A stretch of 64,000 nucleotides of DNA from Phycisphaerales bacterium (GCA_003170415.1 PMZJ01000023.1:42561-106560), one strand, 5' to 3'. Positions 27,125 through 37,492 are shown, counted from the first letter of the stretch. The notes: a model not told the origin generated them from the sequence alone. A program made the numbers and translations.

Positions 27125-30100
27125 ATGCGACTTGAAAAGGTTATACTCGACGGCTTCAAAAGCTTTGCAGACAAGACGGAATTTGTATTTTCAGCGGCGG
27201 TAACAGGCATTGTCGGCCCCAACGGCTGTGGCAAGAGCAACGTCGTTGACGCCGTGAAGTGGGTGTTTGGCGAACAAAGCGCAAAAAGTTTGCGCAGCGG
27301 ACGAATGACCGACGTTATCTTCAGCGGCAACGCCAGCCGAAAACCCGCCGGCTGCGCGGAAGTCAGCTTGTTCCTCGCCAATACCAACGGCTCTGAAACA
27401 GGCCGACTGCCCATCGACGCCGACGAAGTCCAGATTACACGACGCATCTACCAGAGCGGCGACAGCGAATACCGCATTAATAATAAACTCTGCCGGCTAA
27501 AAGACGTCCGCGAATTATTTATGGATACCGGCGTCGGCGTCAGGGCATATTCCATTATCGAACAGGGGCAGGTCGAACGTCTCCTCTCCGCCTCCTCCGT
27601 CGAAAGGCGCGTGATATTCGAAGAGGCGGCCGGCATAAGCAAGTACAAGGCGCACAAGGAAGAGGCGCTTCGCAAACTCGAGCGAACCGAACAAAATCTC
27701 CTTCGCCTTGCTGATATTGTCAGCGAGGTCGCCAGCCGGCTCAGAAGCGTAAAACTCGCCGCTGGTAAGGCAAGAAGCTACGTCCAGTACACTCAACGAC
27801 TAAAAGAGCTTCAGGTCAATTATTCGCTCGCGGAATTCGACAAAATCTATAAAACCGCCGCCCAGAAAAAGGCCACCCTTGATGAAGCGGAGAAGAATTT
27901 TGCCGTGTCCGCCGCTGAGGTCGCAAGGCACGATGCCCTGCTCGGCGAGATAGGCCAGCAGATAATCGATACGGAAAACAGCATCAACCACACCGACAAT
28001 TCGCTTGTGGCCGTGCAGAGCAAAATTGAGCAGCAGATGCAGCGGATAGAATTCCTGCGAACCGGAATCAAAGAGCTTGAGCAGAGAAAGGCCGCTGCTG
28101 TCGCAAGGGCGCAACAACTCGCCGAACAAAAAAGCGAATTCACAATCGACCTCGAAAAGTACCAGGCACAGCAGCAGGAAAACGAACAATCCTTCAAACA
28201 GTGCAATCACGACGTCGAGCAAACCAGTCGGGAAATCGCCGATATTAACGCCCAGTACTCATCACTCGAAGCAGAGCTTGAAGATGAGAAATCCGGCATA
28301 ATAGATATTGTCCGGCATACCGCCCAGCTTCACAACGAGCTTCAAAGCATATCTGTTTATCGCACCAATCTTTCTTCTCAGAAAGACCGTCTCGCGGGTC
28401 GCGCCCAGGTCGCGGGCGCCGAGCTTGAAAAGCTCCTGACGGACAAAGCGCAGTGTGACGCGCGATTGAACGATATCGAAACCGTTATCGCCGACCTCAC
28501 AAAAAACCTCGATGCCAAACGCAGGGAATCCGATACGTGCGTCGGTCGTACCGAGGCGGACAAAAAACGTTTAGCCAACAGCAAGGAAGCCAGAAGTGCA
28601 CTGGCCAGCGAGCTTGCCGTTCTTACTGATATGGAAAACCGCCGGGAGGGCGTCAAGGCGGGGGCAAAGCGCATTCTCGAAAACCAGTCGCAGTTCGATT
28701 ATGTCGAAGGCATCCTTGCCGATATTATCACCGCGCACATTGATTATGCCGCAGCAGTTGAAGCCGCTCTTGAGGACAAAACCGATGCCGTTGTTATTAC
28801 CTCCACCGAGAAGCTCCTCGCGGGTAAAGACGCCGTCGATAAACTCGATGGCCGGGTCCACTTCATAAGCGCAGACAAAATCGAGCCGTTTGTGAATACC
28901 GATGACCTCTCGACGCTATCCGGCGTGAAGGGTCGTCTTGTTGAGTTCGTAAACTACCAGCCCAAACACGCCTTTCTCGTCTGGGCTTTGTTAGGCAAAA
29001 CTCTCATCGTTGATTCAATCGAAAAGAGTGCCCAGTTATCCGAAACGCTTGGGCCTGATTATAAATTCGTTACTCTCAAAGGCGAGTTTGCCGCGGGCGA
29101 TGGCTTCATCAAACTTGGCCCCCTCGGCAGGGCAGCGGGGCTAATTTCTCGAAAAAGCCGACTTCGCCAGTTGCAGGATACCATTACCAATATCACTAAT
29201 GAAATAGACTCGCTTCAAAACCAGATTGACGAGTCAGTCCGCACGGGCGACCACCTCACGAAACTCTGCAAAGACCTTCGCACCGCGGTTTACGAGGCGA
29301 ATACCGAAAAGACACAGATAAACTCGAAACTCGCAGCGCTCGAAGAAAGTATAAAACGGCTCAGGGATGAACAGCCCCTCATCACTGGCGAAATTGACCA
29401 GCTCGAAAAGCAAATTGCGCAATCAGTGCAAAAGGAATACGAGTCGAAGCAAAAGCTCCAGGAGCTTGAAACCGTCAACAACCAGCGCAATGCCCGAATC
29501 AACCAGCTTCAGGGCGATTATTCAAATCTCAAGGGCACTCAGCAGTCGCTCACGGAGAAGCTGACCGACCTCAAGGTATCGCTTGGCCAGATATCCGAGC
29601 ACCGCCAGTCATTGATACAAACAATTCAATCGCTCCAGACCCAGCTTGCGGCAAATGCCGGAGCGGTTGCGGCTGCTGAATCCGAAATCAAAAGTTGTGC
29701 CGACCAGGCCTTGGCTGCCCAGACCGACATTCTCGCTTCCGAATCGGCTGTCTCTGAGTTGTTCAGCGAAAAAGACCAGAAGCAGCAGAGCAGTTCTCAA
29801 CTGCACAATCAAATCGAAGGCCTGCTTGCCGAGCAAAAGAGCAATGAGCAGGCGCTCCGCGACAAACGCGCTGGGCAAAACCAAATCGAACAACAGATAA
29901 ACGAACTGAAAATCGAGCTTGGCCAGCTTGATGTAAGACAGCAGGACCTTACTGCCCGTGTCCGCGACGAATTGCAGCTTGACCTGCTCCAGTCCTACCA
30001 GAATTATAAGGACACTGCCGTTGACTGGGAAAAGGTGCGCGAGGAAATCGCCGAGCTGCGAGGCAAAATAGAACGACTTGGCAATGTCAACCTCGACGCC

Positions 30101-30703
30101 ATCCAGGAGCAGCAGGACCTCGAACAGCGACACAGCTTCCTTTCGACACAGGTCGAGGACCTCAATTCCAGCAAGGGCCAGCTCCAGCAGCTAATCAACC
30201 GTCTCAACAAGGTAAGCAGAGAAAAATTCCTTGAGACATTCGAGCTGGTTCGCGGTCATTTCCAGCAGATTTTCCGCAAGCTCTTCGGCGGCGGCAAGGC
30301 CGACATTATTCTCGAAGCAGCCCCCGATATCGATGTTCTCGACGCGGGCATCGAAATAGTCGCGAAACCTCCCGGAAAGGAAACCCGGAGCATATCGTTA
30401 TTATCAGGCGGCGAAAAGGCAATGACCGCCATCGCGCTATTGTTCTCCGTATTTAAGGCAAAACCCTCCCCGTTCTGCTTCTTAGACGAAGTTGACGCCG
30501 CCCTCGATGAGGCCAACAACGAACGCTTCGATTCAATCGTCAGGGAGTTCCAGAAGGAATCCCAGTTCATCATAATCACGCACTCCAAGCGAACGATGAG
30601 CGTTACGGATATGCTCTATGGTATAACTATGCAGACGCAGGGCATCAGCAAGAGAATATCCGTCAACTTCGACCATTACAGCTCCGAACCCGCCGCCGCG
30701 TAA
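27125..30703 (+). CDS. smc: Chromosome partition protein SMC
   Basis: Condensin ATPase that organises and segregates the chromosome. Walker A GPNGCGKSNVVDAVKWVFGEQ begins at residue 30. Two long coiled coils (about 170-500 and 660-1010) flank a hinge (about 510-650). The C-terminal head has LLSGGEKAMTAIALLFSVF (signature) and FCFLDEVDAALDEAN (Walker B and D loop). 1192 residues is normal. AAGGAT precedes the ATG. ScpA and ScpB are not in the window. Confidence 0.97.
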   Translation: MRLEKVILDGFKSFADKTEFVFSAAVTGIVGPNGCGKSNVVDAVKWVFGEQSAKSLRSGRMTDVIFSGNASRKPAGCAEVSLFLANTNGSETGRLPIDADEVQITRRIYQSGDSEYRINNKLCRLKDVRELFMDTGVGVRAYSIIEQGQVERLLSASSVERRVIFEEAAGISKYKAHKEEALRKLERTEQNLLRLADIVSEVASRLRSVKLAAGKARSYVQYTQRLKELQVNYSLAEFDKIYKTAAQKKATLDEAEKNFAVSAAEVARHDALLGEIGQQIIDTENSINHTDNSLVAVQSKIEQQMQRIEFLRTGIKELEQRKAAAVARAQQLAEQKSEFTIDLEKYQAQQQENEQSFKQCNHDVEQTSREIADINAQYSSLEAELEDEKSGIIDIVRHTAQLHNELQSISVYRTNLSSQKDRLAGRAQVAGAELEKLLTDKAQCDARLNDIETVIADLTKNLDAKRRESDTCVGRTEADKKRLANSKEARSALASELAVLTDMENRREGVKAGAKRILENQSQFDYVEGILADIITAHIDYAAAVEAALEDKTDAVVITSTEKLLAGKDAVDKLDGRVHFISADKIEPFVNTDDLSTLSGVKGRLVEFVNYQPKHAFLVWALLGKTLIVDSIEKSAQLSETLGPDYKFVTLKGEFAAGDGFIKLGPLGRAAGLISRKSRLRQLQDTITNITNEIDSLQNQIDESVRTGDHLTKLCKDLRTAVYEANTEKTQINSKLAALEESIKRLRDEQPLITGEIDQLEKQIAQSVQKEYESKQKLQELETVNNQRNARINQLQGDYSNLKGTQQSLTEKLTDLKVSLGQISEHRQSLIQTIQSLQTQLAANAGAVAAAESEIKSCADQALAAQTDILASESAVSELFSEKDQKQQSSSQLHNQIEGLLAEQKSNEQALRDKRAGQNQIEQQINELKIELGQLDVRQQDLTARVRDELQLDLLQSYQNYKDTAVDWEKVREEIAELRGKIERLGNVNLDAIQEQQDLEQRHSFLSTQVEDLNSSKGQLQQLINRLNKVSREKFLETFELVRGHFQQIFRKLFGGGKADIILEAAPDIDVLDAGIEIVAKPPGKETRSISLLSGGEKAMTAIALLFSVFKAKPSPFCFLDEVDAALDEANNERFDSIVREFQKESQFIIITHSKRTMSVTDMLYGITMQTQGISKRISVNFDHYSSEPAAA

Positions 30704-30715
30704 TTTTTTACGTTC

Positions 30716-30752
30716 GGTGTTCAATGTTGAATGTTGGTTGTTCGGCGTTTTT
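30716..30752. repeat. TTCAATGTTGAATGTTG intergenic low-complexity string
   Basis: Overlapping direct (AATGTTG) and inverted (TTCAA...TTGAA) words in the gap between smc and rmuC, resembling short dispersed repeats of environmental genomes. Only one copy is seen here. Confidence 0.3.
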
Positions 30753-30759
30753 CTCGCCT

Positions 30760-30788
30760 TTGACTATCGTTTCGCCTGAATCTATAAT
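30760..30788 (+). promoter_or_regulatory. Sigma70-type promoter of rmuC
   Basis: TTGACT at 30760-30765 and TATAAT at 30783-30788, 17-base spacer; the leader is about 20 bases. Confidence 0.72.
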
Positions 30789-30815
30789 ATCCCTGTCTAT
30801 TTTAAGGACCCGATT

Positions 30816-31829
30816 ATGGAAACGATTTTGCTGGTTATAGTGGCTGTTCTGCTGGCGATAGTTTTGATTCACCAGTTCAGCACCAGTTCTGCCAACAGGG
30901 ATAAGCTCTCCCAGCAGCAAACCGCTGTAACGTCTCTTCAGCAGCAGCTCGATTCCATTTTGAAGTCGGCTGATTCCACCCGAAACACCCTTCAGGATTC
31001 TCTTCAAAAAGGTCAATCTACGCTGACCCAGGGCTTGCAATCTTCAACGGATACGCTCAGCAAACTTAACAATCAAATCGGTCAGTTAATTACCGCCAGC
31101 GCTCAGATGCAAAAAGTAGGCGACGACGTAAAACGCCTTCAGGAAATCCTCGCAAGCCCGAAACTTCGCGGCGGTCTCGGCGAATGGTCACTTGAAAATC
31201 TGCTGGCACAGATTTTGCCGAAGGATAGTTTCGAGATTCAGTATTCCTTCAGGGATGGTCAGAAGGTTGATGCCCTGATTCATTTGGCCGGCTATAACGC
31301 CCCAATCGACGCCAAATTTCCGCTTTCGAGTTTTGAACTGTTGCTCAAGGCCCAGAAGGACGATGAGCGGATTCGTCTGCGAAAGCAGTTTCACAACGAC
31401 GTAATCAAACACATCGATAAAATCGCGGCAAGTTACATCAGGCCCGCCGAGGGCACACTTGATTTTGCCCTTATGTATATCCCCGCCGAAAACGTTTATT
31501 ACGAGGCGGTTATCAAATACCCTGACGATGCGAAGGATATTCTTCAGTATTCGCTTGATAAAAAAGTCGTCCCCGTTTCGCCGAATCTGCTTTACGCGTA
31601 TCTGATGACGGTTGTGATGGGTCTCCACGGATTGCAAATTGAAAAACAGGCAGCCGAAATACGCCAGAACCTCAAAAAACTCAACGCTTCCTTTACCGAT
31701 TTCACTGGAACCTGGGACGTCCTCGGCAAACACCTCCACAACGCATATTCCCAGTATGACGAGGGCCACAAAAAGTTAGACAGGTTCAGTATGGAACTTA
31801 CTAACATTCAAGAGGATGAAAACAAATGA
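30816..31829 (+). CDS. rmuC: RmuC family protein (DNA recombination)
   Basis: A membrane-anchored, nuclease-like protein that limits DNA inversions in E. coli. Residues 1-20 are a transmembrane anchor and 25-100 a coiled coil. The RmuC domain follows (GGLGEWSLENLLAQILPKDSFEIQYSF, DALIHLAGYNAPIDAKFPLSSFE, DFALMYIPAENVYYEAV, VSPNLLYAYLMTVVMGL). 337 residues is short but complete. TTAAGGACC precedes the ATG. It overlaps the next gene by four bases. Confidence 0.93.
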   Translation: METILLVIVAVLLAIVLIHQFSTSSANRDKLSQQQTAVTSLQQQLDSILKSADSTRNTLQDSLQKGQSTLTQGLQSSTDTLSKLNNQIGQLITASAQMQKVGDDVKRLQEILASPKLRGGLGEWSLENLLAQILPKDSFEIQYSFRDGQKVDALIHLAGYNAPIDAKFPLSSFELLLKAQKDDERIRLRKQFHNDVIKHIDKIAASYIRPAEGTLDFALMYIPAENVYYEAVIKYPDDAKDILQYSLDKKVVPVSPNLLYAYLMTVVMGLHGLQIEKQAAEIRQNLKKLNASFTDFTGTWDVLGKHLHNAYSQYDEGHKKLDRFSMELTNIQEDENK

Positions 31830-33964
31830 TTTTTTATAAAGACAGAATGATGAAGAACAAAGTATGTGCTGTATTAGTTCTCGCGTTGCTTCTTGCTGTA
31901 CCCGTTTTGTCCTCGGACAAGTTTTACGACGGCTTTGAGAATCCGCCGATGTCCGCCAGGCCGATTATTCGGTGGAACTGGGATGTAAACAGCCCGGGCG
32001 AGAAGGAAATCATACGTCAGCTTGATGTCTTCAAAAAGGCGGCCTTTGGCGGCGTCGAGATAGTCCCCGGCGAAGACGTAAACGCACAATTGTTCAAGTT
32101 TGCCGCAGATGCCGCAAAGCAACGGGGGATGATTGTGGATTTGTCGCTTGGCTCAACCCTGGGCGGCCCGTTTATCTCGCCCGCAGAGCAGGGCCAACAA
32201 ATCGCGATAAGTAAAAAGCAATTTACCGGGCCGACAAATTCAGTTGTGAATGTAAATGACCTCGTCAGCGGCGCCGACCCGAATCGCAAGCTGATGTTTT
32301 TGCGTCTGATTAAAACAGGTGTGTCAAGGTTCAAGCCCGGCGAAGAGCTAATCGAAAAAATAAAGCCCGACGGGTCAGTGGCCATCGATATTAACGACGC
32401 CAACAGCTATACCCTTTATGCGGGCGTCCTGCACTCCGGTACAAATGCCACCGGCGTTCCATCTCTCGATTTGTTCAACAAACAGGCCGTGGAAAAATAT
32501 CTTAACAATATCTCCGTCAAACTTGGCCCCGCCCTGGGCGGTAAAATCGGCAATTCCGTCCATTCCATTGTGTGTTCGCCTGTCGAACTGTCTGCCGCAA
32601 ACTGGACAAGCGATTTCACCCAGTATTTTTTTAAGCAATGTGGTTACGACATAAAACCCTACCTGCCGATTATTCTCGATGATAGCTTCCCCAAGGCCAG
32701 GACCCGTTTCTACGATATTATCCGCCGCACACGTTATGATTTTTACGCGACCCTCGCTGAGTTGTACCGCGAACGTTTCACCCTGACCTTCCAGAACTTC
32801 TGCCGCGATAATGGCGTTTTGTCCTGTGTCCCGGCAGGTCCCGTTGATATCCTCGACAGTTGTTCTGTGCCCTCTGATATATTTCGGGGTTATGCCTCAT
32901 CGGACCGCTTTAGCCGTAACGCCTGGGACAAAATCGCTTCCTCTGCGGCGCATCTTGCCGAAAAGTCCCTCGTAGCCGGCGAAGCAATAACAGGCGTTTC
33001 GGACAATATTGAATCAGTAAAGAGAAACACAGACGTTGCTTTTGTTTCAGGAGTCAATCAATCTATTCTGGTCTGTGGTTCTTTTCTGGACGAGCGCAAT
33101 TCCTGGTGGCCATATGTGAAAAACTGGACCGGGCGTGATGCTCGATTGTCTTATTTGTTTCAGAACGCCCGCCATCAGGCCAGAATCGCCATTATTTGTC
33201 CGGCCGGCGACCTCTGGAGTGATTGCGGTCCATCAGAATCAAGGATGGTCAACTATTTCTGGTATTTGTTCCCGCTCGGGCAGGCCCTCAATCAAAATGG
33301 CTACACCGTTGATTACATCAGCGATAAAATCTTGCCGCAAACGACCTTCGAAGACGGCAAACTTCACTTTGGCTCACAGGCCTACGATGCCGTAATAGTC
33401 CCCGATGTATTCTCGATGGAATTTCTTGCCGCCAGGGCCCTGCGTTTCTTTGCTGAGAATGGCGGCAAAATCGCCTTCGTCGGACAAGCGACACTAACCG
33501 CGCCTGGATTCAGAGACGTCCTCCGGCGCAGCGTTCCCGTCGAGATGATGATGGGCCATATCGAGAAAAGTGACCCCAACCGCGTCGTATTCCTCCCCGC
33601 CCCTGACAAGGACAAGGATAACCTGCTCTCCTGGACGTCCGACCTGATGAAAAAAATCAGCGTCTCGCCAACCGTCAAAAGTTCTCCGCCGAGCGATAAA
33701 CTTCTTTTCGTCCATTATCTTGCCGAAGGCAGGGATATATTCTTTTTCACCAACACCGATAACGTCGCCCCCATATCTTTCCGCGCGGATTTCAATACCG
33801 CCGGCAAAACTCCCTGGCTCTGGAATCCGGACACCGGCGAACGGAAAAAATTTGCTTACAGCGGCAAACCGAACGACCTGAATATAACTATTAAACAGGC
33901 CGGGTCGCTGCTGCTGGTTTTTGAGCCGGATTTCAAAGCCAAACCGGCCCAAAAAGGCCGCTGA
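31826..33964 (+). CDS. Secreted GH106-like (alpha-rhamnosidase family) protein
   Basis: 712 residues with a signal peptide best read from MMKNKVCAVLVLALLLAVPVLSS. RPIIRWNWDVNSPGEKEIIRQLDVFKKAAFGGVEIVPG matches the first barrel strand of the GH106/PF17132 group, where a long TIM-barrel (to ~370) is followed by a Rossmann-like glutaminase-type domain (DAVIVPDVFSMEFLAARALRFFAENGGKIAFVG). It is shorter than classic GH106 enzymes (about 1000 residues), lacking the C-terminal beta domains, so activity is uncertain. It is translationally coupled to rmuC, with AGAGG upstream. Confidence 0.65.
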   Translation: MIFYKDRMMKNKVCAVLVLALLLAVPVLSSDKFYDGFENPPMSARPIIRWNWDVNSPGEKEIIRQLDVFKKAAFGGVEIVPGEDVNAQLFKFAADAAKQRGMIVDLSLGSTLGGPFISPAEQGQQIAISKKQFTGPTNSVVNVNDLVSGADPNRKLMFLRLIKTGVSRFKPGEELIEKIKPDGSVAIDINDANSYTLYAGVLHSGTNATGVPSLDLFNKQAVEKYLNNISVKLGPALGGKIGNSVHSIVCSPVELSAANWTSDFTQYFFKQCGYDIKPYLPIILDDSFPKARTRFYDIIRRTRYDFYATLAELYRERFTLTFQNFCRDNGVLSCVPAGPVDILDSCSVPSDIFRGYASSDRFSRNAWDKIASSAAHLAEKSLVAGEAITGVSDNIESVKRNTDVAFVSGVNQSILVCGSFLDERNSWWPYVKNWTGRDARLSYLFQNARHQARIAIICPAGDLWSDCGPSESRMVNYFWYLFPLGQALNQNGYTVDYISDKILPQTTFEDGKLHFGSQAYDAVIVPDVFSMEFLAARALRFFAENGGKIAFVGQATLTAPGFRDVLRRSVPVEMMMGHIEKSDPNRVVFLPAPDKDKDNLLSWTSDLMKKISVSPTVKSSPPSDKLLFVHYLAEGRDIFFFTNTDNVAPISFRADFNTAGKTPWLWNPDTGERKKFAYSGKPNDLNITIKQAGSLLLVFEPDFKAKPAQKGR

Positions 33965-34029
33965 TTGGCTGCGGTTAGCGGGAACAGGTTAATAATACAA
34001 TTTATACACGTCAGTTTCGTGTATTGGTC

Positions 34030-34059
34030 TTGAAAGCCGCACTACATATTTGATACACT
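34030..34059 (+). promoter_or_regulatory. Possible promoter of recJ
   Basis: TTGAAA at 34030-34035 and TACACT at 34054-34059, 18-base spacer, in the 153-base gap before recJ. Confidence 0.35.
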
Positions 34060-34117
34060 GTAGTTCGCAGAGCAAAGCGCCTTGACTAAAATATAGAAAT
34101 AAGAGGATTGAATCCTG

Positions 34118-35917
34118 ATGCGAACTTCTGCACGGACGCAAAATAAATCATCCGCCAGCGAACCGCTCCATAGAAATCATCGGCGTGCCAACTCCGCTGA
34201 CAAAATCTGGGTTATATCGCCTGCCGACCCGCGGGCCGACCAACTCGCCAAATCACTCAAGGTTTCGCCTTTGCTCGCTCAACTGCTCATCAATCGAGGC
34301 GTAACCGACCCGCAATCCGGCTCCGCTTTCCTCAGGCCCAAACTAACCGACCTCATCAGCCCCGAGCTGCTTCCGGGCGTTCGTGATGCCGCACAAAGGA
34401 TTAAACAAGCCGTAACACAAAAACAAAAAATCACAATCTATGGCGACTATGACGTCGATGGCATCACGGGCGTCGCTATCCTCTGGCAAATCCTCACGCT
34501 TCTCGGCGCAAACGTCGATTACTATATCCCGCACCGCATCGACGAGGGCTACGGCCTCAAAGTTGACGCCGTCGAATCAATCGCCAAAGCCGGTACGCAG
34601 CTCCTCGTCACCGTTGATTGCGGCATCACCGCTCACGCCGCCGCCGAATTGGCTAAAAAACTCGGCCTCGACCTGATTATCTCCGACCACCACCAATTCG
34701 CCGACACACTCCCGCAGGCGTTTGCTATTGTCCATCCGGCGCTCGATAAATCCTATCCCAACCCCGACTCCTCCGGCTCTCTCGTCGCCTTCAAACTCGC
34801 CTGGGCCGTCGCGGACATCTTCAAAACCGGCGCCAAGCTCAGCCCCGAAATACGCGACTTTATGCTTAATTCCACGTCCCTGGCGGCGATGGGGACTATC
34901 GCTGATGTTATGGAACTCCGCGGCGAAAACAGGACCCTGACCAGCTTCGGCCTGAGCTTGCTTTCCGACCCCAAATTACCCGGCCTGAAGGCGCTTATCG
35001 AATCCGCTGACCTCACCGGCAAAGGCCTCGACAGCTACCACATCGGCTTTCGCCTCGCCCCTACGCTCAACGCCGCCGGCAGAATAGGCCACGCCCGCCT
35101 CGCCGTCGAGCTTCTTACTTCCACCAACCAGACCCACGCTACGCAGGTCGCCGATTATCTCAAGAGCCAAAACGCCCAGCGTCAGCGATTCGAACGAAAA
35201 ATCTACAACCACGCCTGCCAGCTTATCGCCGAACAAAACCTCGACAAGCCGGAAAGAAAAACTATTGTGTTGGCTGATACTTCCTGGCACAGCGGCGTCA
35301 TCGGTATTGTCGCCTCCAGAATCGTCGATAAATTCTTCCGCCCCGCGATTATGATTAACTCCGGCTCAACGCCCGCGCAGGGTTCCGCTCGTTCTGTCCC
35401 CGGCTTCGATATCCTCGCTGGAATTGCCGCCTGCTCAAAACACCTCGTTACCTTCGGCGGTCACAAAATGGCCGCGGGAGTAACAGTCCTGCCCGAAAAT
35501 ATCCAGAAGTTTGCCGATGACCTCGAAGACTACGCTCAACACCACCTGCTCGATGAGCAACGCGTCAGCAAGCTCCATATCGACGCGCTGGCGTCGTTGT
35601 CCGAGTTCAACTACGAAAGTGTTACCGAAATGCAAACCCTCGGCCCGTTCGGTCAGGGCAACCCCGAACCCCTGTTTGCCACAAAAGGCGTCCGCCTCTG
35701 CGGGCCTCCTCGCAGGGTTGGAACAAACGCCGACCACCTCCAGCTTGCCGTCACCGACCACACCAATTCAATCCGCTGCATTGGTTTCAGGATGGGCTTA
35801 CTCGAAAAAAAGCTCCTCGAACGCGACTGCTTCGACATTGCCTACCATGCCGCGATTGATTTATTCAACGGCAACCGCTCCGTCCAGTTGGTTATTGAAG
35901 ACATCCGTTTCGAATGA
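34118..35917 (+). CDS. recJ: Single-stranded DNA 5'-3' exonuclease RecJ
   Basis: Degrades single-stranded DNA in recombination and mismatch repair. Motifs of the DHH superfamily: IYGDYDVDGITG (residues ~106-117), VTVDCGITAH, ISDHHQ and PTLNAAGRIGHARLAVELL. The DHHA1 part has HSGVIGIVASRIVDKFFRPAIMI and FGGHKMAAGVTV, and an OB-fold end. 599 residues is complete, with ~35 extra polar residues at the start. AAGAGGA precedes the ATG. Confidence 0.96.
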   Translation: MRTSARTQNKSSASEPLHRNHRRANSADKIWVISPADPRADQLAKSLKVSPLLAQLLINRGVTDPQSGSAFLRPKLTDLISPELLPGVRDAAQRIKQAVTQKQKITIYGDYDVDGITGVAILWQILTLLGANVDYYIPHRIDEGYGLKVDAVESIAKAGTQLLVTVDCGITAHAAAELAKKLGLDLIISDHHQFADTLPQAFAIVHPALDKSYPNPDSSGSLVAFKLAWAVADIFKTGAKLSPEIRDFMLNSTSLAAMGTIADVMELRGENRTLTSFGLSLLSDPKLPGLKALIESADLTGKGLDSYHIGFRLAPTLNAAGRIGHARLAVELLTSTNQTHATQVADYLKSQNAQRQRFERKIYNHACQLIAEQNLDKPERKTIVLADTSWHSGVIGIVASRIVDKFFRPAIMINSGSTPAQGSARSVPGFDILAGIAACSKHLVTFGGHKMAAGVTVLPENIQKFADDLEDYAQHHLLDEQRVSKLHIDALASLSEFNYESVTEMQTLGPFGQGNPEPLFATKGVRLCGPPRRVGTNADHLQLAVTDHTNSIRCIGFRMGLLEKKLLERDCFDIAYHAAIDLFNGNRSVQLVIEDIRFE

Positions 35918-35922
35918 TGAAT

Positions 35923-37404
35923 TTACTTTCCGGGTTTGACTGTAACTTTTTCGATTCTGAATTTGCCTAACGTCGTCGCCATGTTGAAAAAGTTCACCGG
36001 CTCGCCGTTGCCCGATGCCAGTGCGATATGCCCCGCGTCGAATTTGCCTAAGCCGCCCGCTTTGAATGCCGAATCAAGCCCGACCCATTTGTCGCCTATA
36101 TACGCCTCCGTCCAGGCGTGCCCGCCAAAGCCGGTTTTGCCCTCAAAATCATTCACGTATGCTACGCCCACTGTTACTTTTGCCGGTATTCCCGCTGCCC
36201 GGCACATCGCCGCGCACAGGACCGCAAATTCCGTGCAGTCGCCTCTCCTGCTCACAGCAACCTCTGCCGCCGAGGCGTATCCAACCGAAAAGCTTATATT
36301 CTTTACGTATTTCGCTACAAACTCTTCGATTCTCTTTGCCGCCTCTGCCGAATCCTTCGCGTCGCCCACCGCCTGTTTCGCAAGGGCGATTATATTCGCG
36401 TCATCGCTCTGCACAAATCTGCCCGGCTTCATCATCTCCGTGATGTTCGCGTCTGTCCCCTTATATGGTAATGTTCCGCCCGCCGGCATACTCACTGGTT
36501 CGACTTTCACTATCACCGTTCCATCTTCGAGCTTCTGAACCTGCTGGTTATCGCTTGACGGTATCGTAAGATTCGTCGTTTGAGCGGTCGGCTTCAGATA
36601 ATACGTAATCGATTTTGCCGACCCGACATCTTCCAATGGCTGAGGGCTCGCCAAAAACATCTTATCTATTATTTCTGCGGGCTGGTTGTTGCTCATCGCG
36701 AATTCCTTCTCGCAGGCCAGCATTTCCACGTTCATCCCCGCTATCGGCATTATGCTCTTTAACGCCCGTAATTGCCCGTCCACATAACCTGTCGAAGCAA
36801 TCTCGCCCGTCCCGGGCATGCTCATAACCGTTTCAACTTTTGTCAGCGATACTATCCTGCCCAGCAAATCCACATCCTGCTTTGCCCCGACTTTCACGCG
36901 GGAATAAACAGCGGCCATTATCCCGGGGCTGAACACGCTTACATCGTAACTTGTGCCTTCGTTCAGTTTTTTCTCCAGCTCAATCAGGCGAAGCCCCTCC
37001 GCCATTACCGCATCCTTAGGCCAGACCATAGTGCTTTCCTGCACGGCTCCTACTCCCGTCGTCCGCGTCCGGACGGTTCCATCTTTGCCTACGATCCCCT
37101 CTGTTTTCATTGTTACCATTCCCATATCCTGCTCGGAGGCAAACGATAGCGGCTCCCCCTTTACCGTCTCAACGCAGGTCTCCTTTGTTTTTAGGAGAAC
37201 TGTTTTTCCCATTCGATTTAGAGTCATATTAACGGTTTCTGTAGTTGTAACACGCTCGCCTGCCACGACCCTGCTGTGTATCGCGTGCCCGACCTTCGTC
37301 CCATCCACGAATACAGCGTAGTATTCGACGTCATCCGCCCGTCCCCACGCCAAAACCGTTAATTGCAGAACGATAAGCCCAATTGCGAAAATTTTTGCCT
37401 TCAT
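35923..37404 (-). CDS. Secreted transglutaminase-like protein
   Basis: A 493-residue exported protein: signal MKAKIFAIGLIVLQLTVLAWG, a large beta-rich N-terminal part, and a transglutaminase core at the end. The triad is visible: RRGDCTEFAVLCAAMCRAAGIPAK (cysteine), GGHAWTEAYIG (histidine) and WVGLDSAF (aspartate). Such proteins act as thiol proteases or crosslinkers in the periplasm; the target is unknown. The ATG at 37404, with GGAG six bases before it, is better than the in-frame TTG at 37416. It is convergent with recJ. Confidence 0.85.
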   Translation of the reverse strand: MKAKIFAIGLIVLQLTVLAWGRADDVEYYAVFVDGTKVGHAIHSRVVAGERVTTTETVNMTLNRMGKTVLLKTKETCVETVKGEPLSFASEQDMGMVTMKTEGIVGKDGTVRTRTTGVGAVQESTMVWPKDAVMAEGLRLIELEKKLNEGTSYDVSVFSPGIMAAVYSRVKVGAKQDVDLLGRIVSLTKVETVMSMPGTGEIASTGYVDGQLRALKSIMPIAGMNVEMLACEKEFAMSNNQPAEIIDKMFLASPQPLEDVGSAKSITYYLKPTAQTTNLTIPSSDNQQVQKLEDGTVIVKVEPVSMPAGGTLPYKGTDANITEMMKPGRFVQSDDANIIALAKQAVGDAKDSAEAAKRIEEFVAKYVKNISFSVGYASAAEVAVSRRGDCTEFAVLCAAMCRAAGIPAKVTVGVAYVNDFEGKTGFGGHAWTEAYIGDKWVGLDSAFKAGGLGKFDAGHIALASGNGEPVNFFNMATTLGKFRIEKVTVKPGK

Positions 37405-37448
37405 AATCAACTCCAAAAATGTCGTCCCGTTTCAAATATGTTCCAATT

Positions 37449-37476
37449 AGTATAAACCATCCGTTGCATCCGGCAA
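37449..37476 (-). promoter_or_regulatory. Possible promoter of the transglutaminase gene
   Basis: On the minus strand TTGCCG (37476-37471) and TATACT (37454-37449), 16-base spacer. Confidence 0.45.
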
Positions 37477-37492
37477 GTTATCATTCTAAAAT
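37464..37492 (+). promoter_or_regulatory. Possible promoter of murE-murF-mraY
   Basis: TTGCAT at 37464-37469 and TAAAAT at 37487-37492, 17-base spacer. It overlaps the divergent promoter and would leave only a few bases before the murE ATG, with no ribosome site visible. Confidence 0.4.
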
